This document shows positions 8,452-10,147 of a DNA stretch of 10,147 nt, piece after piece. How positions within the stretch are numbered: position 1 is the stretch's first letter; every line of letters begins with the position of its first letter. The position numbers and the translations under genes are program-made. The notes under the pieces were generated by a model. That model made no database searches and was not told the DNA's origin. It worked only from the letters and a program-made list of their open reading frames with translations. Source of the stretch: Geminicoccaceae bacterium (GTDB taxonomy: Bacteria; Pseudomonadota; Alphaproteobacteria; Geminicoccales; Geminicoccaceae); the NCBI GenBank assembly GCA_030824835.1, contig JAPJRA010000075.1, forward strand, positions 1 through 10,147, given 5' to 3'.

Positions 8452-8497
8452 TCCCGGGTGGAGATTGCTCCGACACTCCTGCAATGCTCACCCGGGA
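8452..8497. terminator. Hairpin between converging genes, possible terminator
   Basis: TCCCGGGTG (8452-8460) pairs with CACCCGGGA (8489-8497), a 9-bp GC-rich stem. Inside it, after a 3x3 mismatch, ATTGC pairs with GCAAT. It lies 17 bp after the reductase stop and 29 bp before the end of the converging LacI gene. A T-run is missing on the plus side and weak (GTTTTG) on the minus side, so it may only slow or end transcription with help from Rho. Confidence 0.45.
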
Positions 8498-8525
8498 ATG
8501 CTTCCAATCGATGCGAACGGCGCCC

Positions 8526-9626
8526 CTAGCCCAGATGGACTGCAGCCCGACATCCAGGCGGCGCCGTGCTGTCGGCGGTACGTAGGGTGATCTCAAGCCG
8601 CACCCGCATAGCGTCCGTCGGCACCGTTTCACCACGAATGAGCCGGATCAGCAACTCGGCGGCTTCGCGGCCCATGGCACCTCGCGGCTGGCGCACGGTG
8701 GTCAGGGGTGGTTCGCAATAATCGGCAAACTCGATGCCGTCGAACCCGGCGATGGATACGTCGTTCGGGATGGTCAGGCCGGCTTGATGCAAGGCGCGCA
8801 TGAAGCCGATCGCCATCATGTCGCTGGTGGCGAAGACAGCGGTGGGTCGGGAGCTCGAAGCGAGAAAGTACCGCCCGGCGGCGACCCCTGACTCGACGTG
8901 GAAGTTGCCATAGTAGCGGGCAACCGATTCGGCGCCGATCCCGGCCTCGACCAGCGTCGAGATAAAGCCCGCCCAACGCTCGCTGTCGTTGAAGTTGCCG
9001 GGCGGTCCGGTGACGTAGCCGAAGCGGCGATGGCCGAGCTCCAGGAGATGTCGCGCCACCGCGGCACCACCCTCGCGGTCCTGCACCAGCACCGCCGGCA
9101 GATCCCGGCCCTCCACCGGCACGCCGACCGCCACCATCGGCACACCCGCATCCGCCAGCGACATGGTGGCTCCCTGCGGCACCTTCCCATGCAGCAGCAG
9201 CACGCCATCGGCCTGGCCGGCGAGAACGAGGTCGACCAGGCGCCGCTCCTTGCCCGCGTCGGCGAATAGATTGGAGATCAAGAGCCCGAAACCCCGTGTC
9301 GACAGGGCCCGATCCACGCCAAGCAGCAGATCGCTGAAGAACGGGGTGATGAAGGTCGGCACGACGATCAGCACCATCATCGACCGAGCCGCGCGTAGGT
9401 TGCGGCCGGCAATATTGGGCGTGTAGCCGGTCTGCCGCACGACCTCCAGCACCCGCTCGCGTGTCGCCGCGTTGACCCGGTCCGGATTGCCGAGCGCCCG
9501 GCTGACGGTGGCGATCGAGACACCGGCAAGGCTCGCCACCTGCGCGATATGCATCGTGCCGGGCCGGCTCGCGGTCGACGCCCGGCGTCGACGCGGCTTT
9601 GTCGGAATGTCGTCGTCCTCAAGCAT
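8526..9626 (-). CDS. Second LacI-family transcriptional regulator (probable control of a sugar ABC transporter)
   Basis: A 366-residue protein with an unusual basic N-terminal extension (KPRRRR at 10-15) before the helix-turn-helix (IAQVASLAGVSIATVSRAL, 27-45). A hinge with NLRAARS (76-82) and a sugar-binding-type effector domain follow, with ATSDMMAIGFMRA (266-278) and IAGFDGIEFADYCEPPLTTV (292-311). The start at 9626 is the best fit to family length, but its ribosome-binding site is weak; ATG at 9554 would remove the extension. The recognition helix reads SIATVSRA, against HASTVSRA in the other LacI protein here, so the two should bind different operators. It is divergent from the sugar-binding protein gene, with a perfect palindrome in between. 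Confidence 0.92.
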   Translation of the reverse strand: MLEDDDIPTKPRRRRASTASRPGTMHIAQVASLAGVSIATVSRALGNPDRVNAATRERVLEVVRQTGYTPNIAGRNLRAARSMMVLIVVPTFITPFFSDLLLGVDRALSTRGFGLLISNLFADAGKERRLVDLVLAGQADGVLLLHGKVPQGATMSLADAGVPMVAVGVPVEGRDLPAVLVQDREGGAAVARHLLELGHRRFGYVTGPPGNFNDSERWAGFISTLVEAGIGAESVARYYGNFHVESGVAAGRYFLASSSRPTAVFATSDMMAIGFMRALHQAGLTIPNDVSIAGFDGIEFADYCEPPLTTVRQPRGAMGREAAELLIRLIRGETVPTDAMRVRLEITLRTADSTAPPGCRAAVHLG

Positions 9627-9827
9627 GTTTTCGGGTCTCGGCCAAAAAAAAACTGTTGTCAACGCGCATGGTAAACGTTTACCTAATGGCATCAGAACGA
9701 CGGCAGTGGTCAGGCCCATGCACAAGTGCCCACGGCTGTAGGGTTGCCGCCTGAATAGATCTCATGAGGTATCGCGACATGCGCCGTGCTCGCGGTAGTA
9801 TTCAGCAAACATCAGGGGAGTTATGCC
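9627..9827. promoter_or_regulatory. Divergent control region between the second LacI gene and the ABC transporter gene
   Basis: A 201-bp stretch with no convincing gene. It holds the 14-bp palindrome described separately and a run of nine A (9644-9652). A TTGACA on the minus strand (9662-9657) has no acceptable -10 at the right distance. A TTGCCG at 9744-9749 on the plus strand has only a poor -10 partner (AGGTAT). Promoters are therefore not assigned. Confidence 0.55.
9670..9683. promoter_or_regulatory. LacI-type operator for the second regulator
   Basis: GGTAAACGTTTACC is a perfect 14-bp palindrome containing the AAACGTTT core classic for LacI-family operators with an A-T-rich half-site. 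It lies 44 bp upstream of the LacI start and about 145 bp upstream of the ABC binding-protein start. Only one copy was seen in the window. Autoregulation and control of the divergent transporter are inferred. Confidence 0.78.
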
Positions 9828-10147
9828 ATGGCTCACTTTCGTCGATTCCTTCTCGCGACAACGTTCGTCGTCATGCTGCCCGTTGCCACATCGGCTCAGC
9901 AGATGAATGCCGAGGTGCTGCACTGGTGGACTTCCGGCGGCGAGTCCGCGGCGGTCAAGGTCTTCGCGGACAAGTTCGCCGCTGCGGGCGGCACCTGGGA
10001 GGACACGGCGATCGCGGGCGGCGTGGCCGCGCGCACGGCCGGCATCAACCGCATCGTCGGCGGCAATCCACCGACAGTGATGCAGTTCAATACCGGCAAG
10101 CAGTTCGACGAACTGGTAGCTAACGATCTCTTGCGCGACATGGAGAC
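9828..10147 (+). CDS. ABC transporter sugar-binding protein, glucose/mannose type (cut by window edge)
   Basis: The first 106 residues of a periplasmic solute-binding protein; the reading frame is open to the window end. Residues 1-23 form a signal peptide (RR near the N-terminus, hydrophobic core, TSA cleavage site). The mature part starts with EVLHWWTSGGESAAV (29-43), then GGTWEDTAIAGG (54-65) and GGNPPTVMQFNTGKQFDEL (78-96). This pattern matches, from memory, GtsA-like glucose/mannose-binding proteins. The ribosome-binding site AGGGGAG sits 7 nt before the ATG. The permease and ATPase genes would be expected downstream, outside the window. Which sugar it binds is uncertain. The divergent LacI gene and its palindrome suggest sugar-responsive repression. 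Confidence 0.92.
   Translation, partial: MAHFRRFLLATTFVVMLPVATSAQQMNAEVLHWWTSGGESAAVKVFADKFAAAGGTWEDTAIAGGVAARTAGINRIVGGNPPTVMQFNTGKQFDELVANDLLRDME

Noticed and set aside
7446..8507. A 353-codon open frame on the minus strand opposite the MDR gene
   Set aside because: It mirrors the codon structure of the real MDR gene, has no recognisable domain and no ribosome-binding site; treated as a shadow.
8504..8515. CCAATCGATGCG after the reductase gene, resembling the GCAATCGATTGC operator
   Set aside because: Only the central eight bases match; the outer half-site bases differ, and it lies between converging genes where no promoter is expected.
9409..9420. GGCAATATTGGG in the second LacI gene as an operator
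   Set aside because: It lacks the central CG and the GCAATC/GATTGC half-sites and lies within coding sequence, where the bases are explained by codons.
9764..10123. A 119-codon plus-strand frame at the right end
   Set aside because: The overlapping frame from 9828 has a strong ribosome-binding site, a signal peptide and clear sugar-binding-protein motifs; the other frame gives a low-complexity Arg/Gly-rich chain.

Overview
This is a GC-rich accessory-metabolism region of a Gram-negative proteobacterium. It is most likely an alphaproteobacterium of the soil or plant-associated kind; that is inferred from the mix of a TRAP transporter, LacI-type regulators, a BKACE (DUF849) enzyme and a glucose-type ABC binding protein, and cannot be proved from the window. 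There are eleven genes, two of them cut by the window edges. No RNA genes, insertion sequences or CRISPR arrays were seen. No gene-free stretch exceeds about 200 bp.

Left part, minus strand (1-4620): reading from the divergent promoter region leftward, a three-gene TRAP transporter (periplasmic binding protein, small membrane subunit, large permease) is followed by a small cupin-fold protein, a LacI-family regulator and the start of an unidentified exported protein. The first four genes are tightly packed (31 bp gap, 4 bp overlap, 13 bp gap). The regulator follows after 86 bp containing its own operator-like palindrome.

Middle, plus strand (4819-8435): four closely spaced genes encode an intradiol ring-cleavage dioxygenase of the hydroxyquinol 1,2-dioxygenase type, an SDR dehydrogenase, a beta-keto acid cleavage enzyme (BKACE) and a zinc-free medium-chain reductase. 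The 198-bp divergent region (4621-4818) holds two opposed sigma70-like promoters, each with a GCAATC..TTGC palindrome at its predicted start of transcription. A third copy precedes the LacI gene. This makes a neat model: one repressor controls uptake, catabolism and itself.

The proposed pathway is inferred. TRAP imports an organic acid, the SDR oxidises or aromatises an intermediate, the dioxygenase opens hydroxyquinol to maleylacetate, the medium-chain reductase reduces the enone to 3-oxoadipate, and BKACE splits 3-oxoadipate with acetyl-CoA into succinyl-CoA and acetoacetate. This would replace the usual iron-type maleylacetate reductase, CoA-transferase and thiolase, none of which is in the window.

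Right part (8526-10147): a second, different LacI regulator points toward the catabolic operon and is divergent from the start of a glucose/mannose-type ABC sugar-binding protein. The gap between them contains a perfect 14-bp LacI-type palindrome of a different sequence (GGTAAACGTTTACC). This is a separate sugar-uptake locus that happens to adjoin the aromatic cluster.
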